Shown: positions 1-7,101 of the stretch, piece by piece
Position numbering within the stretch: the first letter of the stretch is position 1
Layout: each line of letters starts with the position of its first letter
Origin: Bordetella parapertussis
Lineage (GTDB): Bacteria; Pseudomonadota; Gammaproteobacteria; Burkholderiales; Burkholderiaceae_C
Assembly (NCBI GenBank): GCA_945875935.1
Contig: CAMCNE010000033.1
Coordinates: 1-22,581, forward strand
Direction of reading: 5' to 3'
DNA length: 22,581 nucleotides
Translations under genes and position numbers: made by a program
Notes under the pieces: generated by a model
The model's database searches: none
The model's input: the letters and a program-made list of their open reading frames with translations, nothing else
Told to the model about the DNA's origin: nothing

Positions 1-459
1 GACTTCAAGAACACCGTCATCGTGATGACCAGCAACCTCGGCTCGCACCAGATCATGCAGATGGCCGGCCAGGACAGCGAGCTGATCCGCGAGGCGGTGT
101 GGGTCGATGTGAAGCAGCACTTCCGCCCCGAGTTCCTCAACCGCATCGACGAGGTGGTGGTGTTCCACGCGCTTGACCATCGCCACATCGAGTCCATCGC
201 CAAGATCCAGCTCAAGACGCTGGAAGCGCGGCTCGAGAAGATGGACATGAAGCTCGAGGTGTCCGACGTGGCGCTGGCCGAGCTGGCCAAGGCCGGCTTC
301 GATCCGGTGTTTGGTGCGCGCCCGCTCAAGCGCGCCATCCAGCAGCGCATCGAAAACCCGGCGGCCAAACTCATCCTTGAGGGCAAGTTCGGGCCCAAGG
401 ATGTGATCCCGGTGGACATCCGCGACGGCGAGTTCGTGTTCGATCGCGTCGTTCACTGA
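1..459 (+). CDS. clpB: ClpB protein disaggregase, C-terminal fragment
   Basis: This is the last 152 codons of a gene that begins before the window. The visible part starts in the second AAA+ module with the sensor-1 segment (VIVMTSNLGS). It continues with FRPEFLNRIDEVVVF and the sensor-2 arginine region GARPLKRAIQQRIENP of the D2 small domain, and ends in a short tail. Together with DnaK/DnaJ/GrpE, ClpB threads aggregated proteins through its hexameric pore in the cytoplasm, using ATP. The segment between TSNLGS and RPEFLNR is short, as in ClpB rather than ClpA or ClpC, and no ClpP-binding loop is visible at the end. The N-domain, D1 and middle coiled coil lie outside the window. Family call is secure; full integrity cannot be judged. 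Confidence 0.93.
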   Translation, partial: DFKNTVIVMTSNLGSHQIMQMAGQDSELIREAVWVDVKQHFRPEFLNRIDEVVVFHALDHRHIESIAKIQLKTLEARLEKMDMKLEVSDVALAELAKAGFDPVFGARPLKRAIQQRIENPAAKLILEGKFGPKDVIPVDIRDGEFVFDRVVH

Positions 460-483
460 GCCCGAGCCGAGGGGGGCGGTCGA

Positions 484-489
484 TAGAAT
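484..489 (+). promoter_or_regulatory. Candidate -10 element of nadB
   Basis: TAGAAT (5 of 6 matches to TATAAT) lies between clpB and nadB. It sits inside an imperfect palindrome, GGTCGAT-AGA-ATCGGCC (478-494), that could be an operator. No convincing -35 element is seen. Confidence 0.35.
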
Positions 490-544
490 CGGCCGATGAA
501 AAACACCCCTCGAGCCGACGCCTTGCGCGTTGTCGCCGTGCGCC

Positions 545-2200
545 ATGGCTGCGTCTGAGCCGACTGTGGCGGCGGCCCCCGTGGTCATCATCGGTGCGGG
601 GCTGGCCGGCCTGACCGTGGCGCTCAACCTGGCTGACGATCACCGGGTGGTGGTGCTGGCCAAACGCGCACTCGGCGAGGCCGCCACCGCCTGGGCGCAA
701 GGCGGCATCGTGGGCGTGCTGGGCAGTGACGACAGCGTCGATCTGCACGTCAATGACACGCAAGACGCTGGCGCGGGGCTGGTCGACGAGCACACCGCGC
801 GCTTCATCGCCGAGCAAAGCGCCCAGGCGGTGGGCTGGCTGGTCGACCATGGCGTGCCGTTTTCTGCCGACCCCGACGGCCCGCTCGGCCTGCACCTCAC
901 CCGCGAAGGCGGCCATGCGGTGCGTCGCATCGCACACGCTGCCGATGCCACCGGCAAGGCCATTCACGACGCGCTGCTCGACGAGGTCAAGCGCCACCCC
1001 AACATCGAGGTGCGCGAGCGCTGGATGGCGGTCGACGTGATCACCTCGCGCCATCTGGGCCGCGACGAGCCCAACCGCTGTTACGGCGTGTATGCGCTCG
1101 ACATCGACAGCCAGCGTGTCGAAACGCTGGCCTCACACGCGGTGGTGCTGGCCACCGGCGGCGTGGGCAAGGTCTATCGCTACACCAGCAACCCCGACAC
1201 CGCCACCGGTGACGGCATCGCGATGGCGTGGCGTGCGGGTTGCCGCATTGCCAACATGGAGTTCATCCAGTTCCACCCGACCTGCCTGTACCACCCGCAA
1301 GAGCGCAGCTTTCTCATCACCGAGGCGCTGCGTGGCGAGGGCGCTCACCTGAAGCTGCCCGGCATCGGCGCGGGCTTTGGCGATCGCTTCATGGCCGCGC
1401 ACGACGCACGGCTCGAGCTCGCACCGCGCGACATCGTGGCGCGCGCCATCGACTTCGAGATGAAAAAGCACGGTCTCGACCACGTGTGGCTCGACGCCAC
1501 GCACCTGGGCGAAGACTTCCTGAAGGAACACTTTCCGACCATCCACGCGCGCGGTCTGGCGCTGGGCATCGACATCGCGCGTCAGCCCATTCCGGTGGTG
1601 CCGGCCGCGCACTACACCTGCGGCGGTGTGGTCACCGACTTGCAGGGGCGTTGTGATGTGCCGGGTCTGTATGCGGTGGGTGAAACCAGCTACACCGGCT
1701 TGCACGGCGCCAACCGGCTGGCCAGCAACTCGCTGCTCGAGTGCGTGGTGCTGGGGCGCACCTGCGCGCAGCACATCCGCACGCTGGCGACGGACGTCCA
1801 ATCCAAGCCGCCGGCGTGGGACGAGAGCCAGGTTGAAAACGCCGACGAGCAGGTGGTGATCGCCCACAACTGGGACGAGTTGCGCTTGCTGATGTGGAAC
1901 TACGTGGGCATCGTGCGCACGACCAAGCGGCTTGAGCGCGCGCTGCATCGCATCAAGCTGTTGCGCAGCGAGATCGACGACTACTACGCCAACTTCCGCG
2001 TCAACCGCGACCTGCTCGAGTTGCGCAATCTGGTCGATTGCGCCGAGTTGATCGTGCGCTCAGCCTCGATGCGCCACGAAAGCCGGGGCCTGCACTACAG
2101 CCGCGACTACCCGTTCACGCTGCCGGTGAGTTTTCCGACGGTGCTCATGCGCACGCTGCGCAGCGGCAAGAAGCCCAAGACCAACGGCTTGAGCGCCTGA
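545..2200 (+). CDS. nadB: L-aspartate oxidase
   Basis: NadB is the cytoplasmic FAD enzyme that oxidises L-aspartate to iminoaspartate, the first step of de novo NAD synthesis. Its unstable product is used by NadA. The protein has 551 residues (E. coli about 540). Near the N-terminus is the dinucleotide-binding motif VVIIGAGLAGL, followed by AWAQGGI, the substrate-region motif REGGHAVRRI and HAADATG, ATGGVGKVY, FHPTCLY, ALRGEGAHL, HYTCGGV and the FAD-binding GANRLASNSLLE. The C-terminus is the helical domain of the succinate dehydrogenase/fumarate reductase family. I chose ATG 545 because it puts the FAD motif at the usual distance; an in-frame TTG at 530 is possible. No good ribosome site is visible, and a 20-codon reading frame from 496 overlaps the start. 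nadA and nadC lie just downstream on the opposite strand. Confidence 0.95.
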   Translation: MAASEPTVAAAPVVIIGAGLAGLTVALNLADDHRVVVLAKRALGEAATAWAQGGIVGVLGSDDSVDLHVNDTQDAGAGLVDEHTARFIAEQSAQAVGWLVDHGVPFSADPDGPLGLHLTREGGHAVRRIAHAADATGKAIHDALLDEVKRHPNIEVRERWMAVDVITSRHLGRDEPNRCYGVYALDIDSQRVETLASHAVVLATGGVGKVYRYTSNPDTATGDGIAMAWRAGCRIANMEFIQFHPTCLYHPQERSFLITEALRGEGAHLKLPGIGAGFGDRFMAAHDARLELAPRDIVARAIDFEMKKHGLDHVWLDATHLGEDFLKEHFPTIHARGLALGIDIARQPIPVVPAAHYTCGGVVTDLQGRCDVPGLYAVGETSYTGLHGANRLASNSLLECVVLGRTCAQHIRTLATDVQSKPPAWDESQVENADEQVVIAHNWDELRLLMWNYVGIVRTTKRLERALHRIKLLRSEIDDYYANFRVNRDLLELRNLVDCAELIVRSASMRHESRGLHYSRDYPFTLPVSFPTVLMRTLRSGKKPKTNGLSA

Positions 2201-2212
2201 GGCTGAGGCGCT
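2192..2212. terminator. Possible bidirectional hairpin between nadB and the ComFB gene
   Basis: A perfect 7-bp inverted repeat AGCGCCT/AGGCGCT with a 7-base loop spans the nadB stop codon, at the meeting point of two convergent genes. There is no T-run on either strand, so a classical intrinsic terminator is not proven. Confidence 0.4.
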
Positions 2213-2216
2213 GCCG

Positions 2217-2495
2217 TCAGCGACGCGCGCGCATGGCCACCTTGGCCTGCACGAACTCGAACGCGAAGGCCACCGCCTCGTTGATCGCGGCTTCGTTCTC
2301 GGCGCGCTCGCGCTCGGTCAGGTAGAACGAGTAATCCACGGCGTGCCGGATGTAGCGCGGCGGCAACCGATTGAGTGCCACACAGGCCACATCGGCCAGC
2401 GTCTGCGGATCGCTCAGGTGCTCGAAGTCGCGCGCGGCCGCGATCACCGCATCGAGCACCGCGCGTTCGTGGTGGTTGTGGATGGTTTCGAACAT
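2217..2495 (-). CDS. ComFB-family protein (putative cyclic dinucleotide receptor)
   Basis: A 92-residue soluble protein. Residues about 35-55 carry VACVALNRLPPRYIRH. This fits the conserved core of the late-competence ComFB family, in which an ALN-x-(L/V)-x-P-x-Y stretch ends one helix and starts another. The rest is predicted helical and acidic (ERERAENEAAINEAV). ComFB was named from the Bacillus comF operon. From memory, more recent work describes the wider family as binding cyclic di-nucleotides, so a signalling role is possible but inferred. The Bacillus Cys-x-x-Cys pair is absent; only Cys38 is present. The gene is 130 bases downstream of nadC on the same strand and may share its transcript. 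ATG 2495 is the only sensible start, and its ribosome site is weak. I assign family membership from motif memory alone. Confidence 0.68.
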   Translation of the reverse strand: MFETIHNHHERAVLDAVIAAARDFEHLSDPQTLADVACVALNRLPPRYIRHAVDYSFYLTERERAENEAAINEAVAFAFEFVQAKVAMRARR

Positions 2496-2625
2496 GCGGG
2501 CCTCGGTGGGTTGCGCTGTGGGTCACGGCTGATGCTGCAGTGTGGACCACCGGGCGAGGTTTCAGACCCCGAACAGCACCCGAAGTCCGGCCCAGATGAG
2601 CGCCAGACTGAGCGCAACAGCCAAC

Positions 2626-3492
2626 TCAGAACGCCGACAGCACCCGCATCGAGTAGTCGGTGGCGCGCACGTCCTTGGTCAGCCGGCCGATCGAGATGCG
2701 ATCGACGCCGGTGGCGGCGATGTCACGCACCTGGTCCAGCGCCACGCCCCCTGACACCTCCAGCAAGGCGCGCTGCGCCGTGAGCGCCACCGCCTCGCGC
2801 ATGCGTGGCAGATCGAAGTTGTCGAGCAGCACGCTGGTCGCACCTGCGCCGAGTGCCTCGGTCAGTTGCTCGAGCGACTCGACCTCGATCTGGATGTCCA
2901 CGCCCGAGCACAGTGCCTGCGCGTTGCGCAGCGCAGCCGCCACGCCACCGGCCGCGGCGATGTGGTTTTCCTTGATCAGGATGCCGTGCCACAGCGCCAG
3001 GCGCTGGTTGCTGCCGCCGCCGGTGCGCACCGCGTACTTCTGTGCCTGACGCAAACCCGGCAGTGTCTTGCGCGTGTCGAGGATCACGCAGCCGCGCGGG
3101 TTGGGGCTGGCACCGGCGATCGCCTCGACGTGGCGCCGTGTGAGCGTGGCGGTGCCCGATAGCAGCTGCAGAAAGTTGAGGGCAGGGCGCTCGGCCGACA
3201 GCAGCGCACGCGCATCGGCCTCGATGTGGCACACCAGCGTGTCGGGAGCCATCCATGCGCCCTCAATGACGTGCCACTCGACGCGTGCGGTGGCGTCGAG
3301 CGCGGCGATGCACGCGTCGAACCAGTCACGCCCGCACAGCACGGCGTCTTCGCGCACCAGCACGCGGGCATTCACGCGCCGGCCCGCAGGTACCAGTTGA
3401 GCGGTCCAGTCGCACACGCCGATGTCTTCCATCAGTGCGTCGCGCACATTGCGCTCGAGAGCGACTGCCAGGCTTTCGTTCGTGGGGAACAT
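2626..3492 (-). CDS. nadC: Nicotinate-nucleotide pyrophosphorylase (quinolinate phosphoribosyltransferase)
   Basis: NadC converts quinolinate and PRPP to nicotinate mononucleotide, CO2 and pyrophosphate in the cytoplasm. It is the step where the de novo route enters the common NAD pathway. The protein has 288 residues (E. coli 297). The N-terminal alpha/beta sandwich runs to about residue 105. The barrel then shows NFLQLLSGTATLT, ILDTRKTLPGLRQAQKYAV (about 138-155), RTGGGSNQR, HGILIKENHI, IEVESLEQL, SVLLDNFD and LEVSGGV, and ends ISIGRLTKDVRATDYSM. The arginines and lysines that bind quinolinate and PRPP are in place. The start ATG 3492 lies 13 bases after the nadA stop, which supports one operon with nadA. 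Confidence 0.96.
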   Translation of the reverse strand: MFPTNESLAVALERNVRDALMEDIGVCDWTAQLVPAGRRVNARVLVREDAVLCGRDWFDACIAALDATARVEWHVIEGAWMAPDTLVCHIEADARALLSAERPALNFLQLLSGTATLTRRHVEAIAGASPNPRGCVILDTRKTLPGLRQAQKYAVRTGGGSNQRLALWHGILIKENHIAAAGGVAAALRNAQALCSGVDIQIEVESLEQLTEALGAGATSVLLDNFDLPRMREAVALTAQRALLEVSGGVALDQVRDIAATGVDRISIGRLTKDVRATDYSMRVLSAF

Positions 3493-3505
3493 GGTGGTGC
3501 GCTGG

Positions 3506-4612
3506 TCAGGCCGCGCCGATGTGGGGCACGAAGGCGGGCTGACGCACGGACACCGGGTGGGCTGCCACGAAGTCCAGCATGCGCTGGATGCACCCCTGTG
3601 CCTGCGTGCGCACCGGCTCGGCCACGGCGATCTCGCCGCTGCCGGTCTCCAGGCAGTCGATCACGCCCTGCAGCGCATTCATCGCCATCCAGGGGCAGTG
3701 CGCACAGCTCTTGCAGGTGGCGCTGTCGCCGGCGGTGGGCGCTTCGAGCAGTGTCTTGGTGGGCGCGAGCTGGCGCATGCGGTGCATCAGCGCGTTGTCG
3801 GTGGCCACGATGAAAGTCTGCGCGTCCATCGAGGTCACGGCGTTGAGCAATTGCGTGGTCGAGCCCACCACATCGGCGAGCTTGACCACCGCCTCCGGCG
3901 ATTCAGGGTGCACCAGCACCACGGCGTCGGGGTGCTGCGCCTTGAGCAGCTCGAGCTCGACGCCCTTGAACTCGTCGTGCACGATGCACTCGCCGTTCCA
4001 CAGCAGCATGTCGGCGCCGGTCTGGTCCTGGATGTAGCGACCCAGATGGCGGTCGGGCGCCCACAGGATCTTTCTTCCTTGATCTTTCAGGTGCCGCACG
4101 ATGGCCAGCGCGCACGAGCTGGTCACCATCCAGTCGGCGCGCGCCTTCACCGCCGCGCTGGTGTTGGCGTAGACCACCACCGTGCGGTCGGGGTGCGCGT
4201 CGCAAAACTGGGCAAAGGCATCGGCCGGGCAGCCCAGGTCGAGCGAGCAAGTGGCGTCCAGATCAGGCATCAGCACCCGTTTTTCGGGGCTCAGGATCTT
4301 GGCGCTTTCGCCCATGAATCTGACGCCGGCCACCACCAGCGTGCGCCCGGCGTGATCGCGGCCGAAGCGCGCCATCTCGAGCGAGTCGGACACACAGCCA
4401 CCCGTCTCCAGCGCCAGGTCCTGCAAGTCGCCGTCGACGTAGTAGTGCGCCACCAGCACCGCGTTGTGCTGCTTGAGCAGCTCGGCGGCCCGAGCCTTGA
4501 GGGCTGTGCGCTCGGGCGGGGTGAGGGCGGGCGGCACCTTGGCCCAGGCTTGCGCGGTGCTGCACGCGCCCTTGGCGTCTTGCCGCGTGAAGTCGAACAG
4601 CGTGCGTTCCAT
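3506..4612 (-). CDS. nadA: Quinolinate synthase A
   Basis: NadA is a [4Fe-4S] enzyme that condenses iminoaspartate (from NadB) with dihydroxyacetone phosphate to give quinolinate. With the start at ATG 4612 the protein has 368 residues. The cluster ligands match the E. coli triad: Cys122 in ATCSLDLGCP, Cys209 in WNGECIVHDEF, and Cys306, the last cysteine of CKSCAHCPW. Other typical stretches are HYYVDGDLQDLA, GGCVSDSLEMARF, VRFMGESAKIL and VVYANTSAAVK. The reading frame is open up to an ATG at 4696, but that would add 28 atypical residues and overlap the upstream gene by 62 bases. The 4612 start leaves a 22-base gap and is preferred. It is followed by nadC, and nadB faces this operon. Confidence 0.95.
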   Translation of the reverse strand: MERTLFDFTRQDAKGACSTAQAWAKVPPALTPPERTALKARAAELLKQHNAVLVAHYYVDGDLQDLALETGGCVSDSLEMARFGRDHAGRTLVVAGVRFMGESAKILSPEKRVLMPDLDATCSLDLGCPADAFAQFCDAHPDRTVVVYANTSAAVKARADWMVTSSCALAIVRHLKDQGRKILWAPDRHLGRYIQDQTGADMLLWNGECIVHDEFKGVELELLKAQHPDAVVLVHPESPEAVVKLADVVGSTTQLLNAVTSMDAQTFIVATDNALMHRMRQLAPTKTLLEAPTAGDSATCKSCAHCPWMAMNALQGVIDCLETGSGEIAVAEPVRTQAQGCIQRMLDFVAAHPVSVRQPAFVPHIGAA

Positions 4613-4634
4613 GCGGTGCAGCTCGCGTGCGAAC

Positions 4635-5087
4635 TCAGCCGGGCTGCTTCTGGCCCTTGCGACCGGCCAAGGCGTGAGCCAGGGCTGCAGGGTCACGCTC
4701 GTCGGTCGGCACGAAGTCGACGCCGCCAGCGACCTGAACCGACTTGAGGTAGTTCAGCCGCGTGAGCACGGGCTCCTTGGGCCATTCGCCCTCGTCGACG
4801 GCGATTTCCATGAAGTGAATCGCGCCGCCAATGATGTACAGCAGCGTCGAGACCGGCGCCGTGACCCCTTCGACCTCGACGTTCACGTCGCCAAAGGCCA
4901 TCTCCAACGGCGTGACGCGGGCCACTGCGGCGGGCAACTGGAAGTCGACGAAGCAGCCGATGCCGGTGTGGGTGCGGTTGCGGACCTGCAGCTTGGTGAT
5001 TTGTTGGCGCAACACGGCCAGTTCGGGCTGATTGCCCTTCATGAAAGCTTCGAGGATTTGTTGTTCAAAAGGGTTGAGCGGGTTCAT
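4635..5087 (-). CDS. Hypothetical protein, first gene of the nadA-nadC operon
   Basis: A protein of 150 residues that I do not recognise. The N-terminal 35 residues (NPFEQQILEAFMKG, ELAVLRQQI) look like an amphipathic helix pair. A mixed, probably beta-rich middle follows, with GIGCFVDFQLP, GDVNVEVEGV and LLYIIGGAIHFMEI, and the C-terminus is basic and polar (GRKGQKQPG). There is no signal peptide or clear membrane segment. ATG 5087 is chosen because AAGGA stands 5 bases upstream; the longer open frame to 5156 lacks this. It is separated from nadA by 22 bases, so it is probably co-transcribed with nadA and nadC and may be the promoter-proximal gene. Function unknown; a role linked to NAD metabolism would be guilt by association only. 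Confidence 0.78.
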   Translation of the reverse strand: MNPLNPFEQQILEAFMKGNQPELAVLRQQITKLQVRNRTHTGIGCFVDFQLPAAVARVTPLEMAFGDVNVEVEGVTAPVSTLLYIIGGAIHFMEIAVDEGEWPKEPVLTRLNYLKSVQVAGGVDFVPTDERDPAALAHALAGRKGQKQPG

Positions 5088-5092
5088 GGGAT

Positions 5093-5097
5093 TCCTT
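5093..5097 (-). promoter_or_regulatory. Ribosome binding site of the 150-aa gene
   Basis: On the minus strand AAGGA is followed by 5 bases and then ATG 5087. This decides the start against the longer upstream open frame. Confidence 0.6.
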
Positions 5098-5132
5098 GTA
5101 AGACTGAATCTGGCGACTTTGGCGCGCCGGCG

Positions 5133-5138
5133 ATTATC
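5133..5138 (-). promoter_or_regulatory. Candidate -10 element of the nadA operon
   Basis: GATAAT on the minus strand matches TATAAT at 5 of 6 positions and stands about 45 bases upstream of the first operon gene. A small inverted repeat, TGCGC-7 bases-GCGCA (5139-5155), lies just upstream in the -35/spacer zone and could be an operator. No good -35 hexamer is seen. Confidence 0.4.
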
Positions 5139-5165
5139 TGCGCTTGAAAGGCGCAATCAGCGGCT

Positions 5166-5194
5166 GACGGCTGCAGCCGGTCGACGGCTGCAGC
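5166..5194 (+). repeat. Tandem 12-bp repeat with embedded palindrome upstream of the MFS gene
   Basis: GACGGCTGCAGC occurs at 5166-5177 and again at 5183-5194, 17 bases apart. The first copy extends into the perfect palindrome CGGCTGCAGCCG (5168-5179). It lies 27-55 bases upstream of the MFS start, in the divergent promoter region, so it is a plausible regulator site. Confidence 0.5.
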
Positions 5195-5220
5195 GTTGGG
5201 TGTTCGACAATCAGCCCGTG

Positions 5221-6495
5221 ATGAATGCACCTTCCACCACTGACGCCAGCGACACCTCATTGCGAGAAGACGTCCGCACGATTTCGTTGGTCGGTTTGGT
5301 GCACGGTACCTCGCACTTCTTTCATCTGCTGCTGCCCCCACTGTTCCCGATGCTGCTTCACGATTTCGGCTTCAGCTACGCCGAACTCGGCTTGCTGGTG
5401 ACCACGCTGTTCGTGGTGTCGGGCAGCGGTCAGGCTGCTGCCGGCTTTGTGGTCGACCGCATCGGCGCGCGGCCGGTGCTGTTCGCCGCGATGGCGTGCT
5501 TTGCGCTGTCGGGCCTGGCGCTGTCGATGGCCACGGGCTATGCCGGGCTGATGCTGGCCGCAGCACTGGCGGGTCTGGGCAACGCCCCTTTCCATCCAGC
5601 CGACTTCACCATCTTGAACCGCCGCGTGTCGCTCAAGCGCCTGGGTCACGCCTTCAGTGTTCACAGTCTCACCGGCAACCTCGGCTGGGCCTTGGCGCCG
5701 GTGTTCCTGACCGGGTTGGCTACCGTGTTCGGGTCCTGGCGCGTGGCCGCTGCGGGTGCGTCTGTTCTGGCGCTGTCGGTGCTCGCGGTGATGTGGTGGC
5801 AGCGCGACGCCCTCGACGACAGCCGGGGTCACGCGGTGCACGTTCCGTTGTCTGCAGCGGTTGGAGCGCCAGCCTTGGCATCCCAACACCCTATGGCCTT
5901 CCTGCGCATGCCCGCGCTGTGGCTGTGCTTTTCGTTTTTCCTGTGGTCGAGCTTCGCGCTCAGCGCCATCCAGAGTTTCGGCAGCCCGGCGCTGCAGATC
6001 ATCGCCGGGTTGCCGCTGTCGACCACCTCGCTGGTGGTCACCGGCTTCATGCTGTTTGGCGCCGTGGGCATCGTGATCGGCGGCTTTCTGGTGTCTCGCA
6101 GCGAGCGGCTCGAACGCATCATCGGCCCATGCCTGCTGGCCTCGGCCGCTCTGCTGGTGCTGGTGGGCACGGGCGTGGTGCCTGGCGTGTGGGCGGTCGT
6201 GCTGGTGGCTGTGTCGGGCTTTGGCGTCGGCATTGCGATGCCCTCTCGCGACATGCTCATCAAGCGTGCGGCGCCGCCGGGCGCCACCGGCCGCGTCTAC
6301 GGCACGGTGTATTCGGCACTCGACCTCGGCTTTGCGCTGGCCGCTCCGCTGTTCGGTTCCTTGCTCGACCACGGCTGGCCGAGTGGCGTGTTCCACGGCT
6401 CGGCACTCGCGCTGGCGCTGGGCGTGGTGTCGGCGGCCGCGGTGGGTTCTGACATCCACCGTCGGCGTGTGGCCGCCTCGACGTCGCCGGCCTGA
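5221..6495 (+). CDS. MFS transporter, fosmidomycin-resistance (Fsr) type
   Basis: A 424-residue inner-membrane protein with about twelve hydrophobic segments in two groups of six and a short hydrophilic N-terminus. Family signs are VGLVHGTSHFFHLLLPPLFP in the first helix, YAELGLLVTTLFVVSG in the second, and the loop-2/3 motif GFVVDRIGARPVL that marks the major facilitator superfamily. The later stretch LGNAPFHPADFTILNRRVS resembles Fsr-type drug exporters. The substrate cannot be read from sequence. The true start is taken as ATG 5221; the frame stays open further upstream to 5032 but there overlaps the divergent gene and lacks membrane character. A -10-like GACAAT stands at 5206-5211, giving a very short leader. 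It is divergent from the nadA operon. Confidence 0.85.
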   Translation: MNAPSTTDASDTSLREDVRTISLVGLVHGTSHFFHLLLPPLFPMLLHDFGFSYAELGLLVTTLFVVSGSGQAAAGFVVDRIGARPVLFAAMACFALSGLALSMATGYAGLMLAAALAGLGNAPFHPADFTILNRRVSLKRLGHAFSVHSLTGNLGWALAPVFLTGLATVFGSWRVAAAGASVLALSVLAVMWWQRDALDDSRGHAVHVPLSAAVGAPALASQHPMAFLRMPALWLCFSFFLWSSFALSAIQSFGSPALQIIAGLPLSTTSLVVTGFMLFGAVGIVIGGFLVSRSERLERIIGPCLLASAALLVLVGTGVVPGVWAVVLVAVSGFGVGIAMPSRDMLIKRAAPPGATGRVYGTVYSALDLGFALAAPLFGSLLDHGWPSGVFHGSALALALGVVSAAAVGSDIHRRRVAASTSPA

Positions 6496-6576
6496 GCCGC
6501 GCCTTGCGCTCGGACGAGCGGTCGCGCCCGGGCGCGTGGCACAGTGTGGCCATCCCCCCACCTTGATCTCGATGCG

Positions 6577-7095
6577 ATGAACGCTGCCAACCCCTCCTCA
6601 GCCCAGCCTTGCACCAGCACCTGCGATCTGGGCGACCAGTACAAGACCGACACCAGCGGCGCTTTCCGCGCGCTGCCGCCGGTGTTCAAGAACTACGGTG
6701 CGCGCACGCGTTTTGCCGGGCCCGTGAGCACCGTGCGTTGTCTGGATGACAACTCGGTGGTCAAGGCCGCGCTGGAAGAACGCGGCGCCGGTCGCGTGCT
6801 GGTGGTTGACGGCGGCGCTTCGCTGCGCCGCGCGCTGGTTGGCGGCAACATCGCTGCGGGTGCCGCGAAAAACGGCTGGGCCGGCATCGTGGTCGATGGT
6901 TGCGTGCGCGACAGCTCCGAGCTGGCGGCTGCCGACGTGGGCATCCGCGCGCTGGGCCTGATGCCACTGCCCACCGACCGCAAGAACCAGGGCCTGCGCG
7001 ATGTGGTGGTGCAGATTCAGGGCGTCACCGTGCGCCCCGGCGAATGGCTGGTGGCCGACGAGGACGGCATCGTGGTGATGCCCGCGCCGGTGTGA
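6577..7095 (+). CDS. RraA-fold protein with class II aldolase/oxaloacetate decarboxylase signature
   Basis: A 172-residue cytoplasmic protein of the RraA/MenG-like family, commonly annotated as ribonuclease E activity regulator RraA (E. coli 161 aa). It shares GRVLVVDGGASLRRAL, GARTRFAGPVSTVRC and the C-terminal DEDGIVVMP region. Unlike E. coli RraA, it carries the full G-x20-R-D-x2-E/D motif (Gly90, Arg111-Asp112, Glu115 in DGCVRDSSEL). That motif is known from 4-hydroxy-4-methyl-2-oxoglutarate/4-carboxy-4-hydroxy-2-oxoadipate aldolases, which also decarboxylate oxaloacetate with a divalent metal. An enzymatic role is therefore plausible, alone or beside RNase E inhibition. ATG 6577 is chosen; an upstream start at 6544 adds eleven unlikely residues. 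It converges with serB, with a 6-base gap. Confidence 0.85.
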   Translation: MNAANPSSAQPCTSTCDLGDQYKTDTSGAFRALPPVFKNYGARTRFAGPVSTVRCLDDNSVVKAALEERGAGRVLVVDGGASLRRALVGGNIAAGAAKNGWAGIVVDGCVRDSSELAAADVGIRALGLMPLPTDRKNQGLRDVVVQIQGVTVRPGEWLVADEDGIVVMPAPV

Positions 7096-7101
7096 TTCGA
7101 C

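Noticed and set aside
2562..2624. A 20-residue hydrophobic peptide (TTG start, LAVALSLALIWAGLRVLFGV) right after nadC on the minus strand
   Set aside because: It looks like a membrane helix and starts next to the nadC stop, but it has only a TTG start, no ribosome site and no extra support.
4613..4696. Longer nadA start at ATG 4696
   Set aside because: It would overlap the upstream gene by 62 bases and add 28 residues not typical of NadA.
3422..4747. A 441-codon open frame on the plus strand opposite nadA
   Set aside because: Same reason: shadow of nadA, with no domain and a composition typical of antisense frames in GC-rich DNA.
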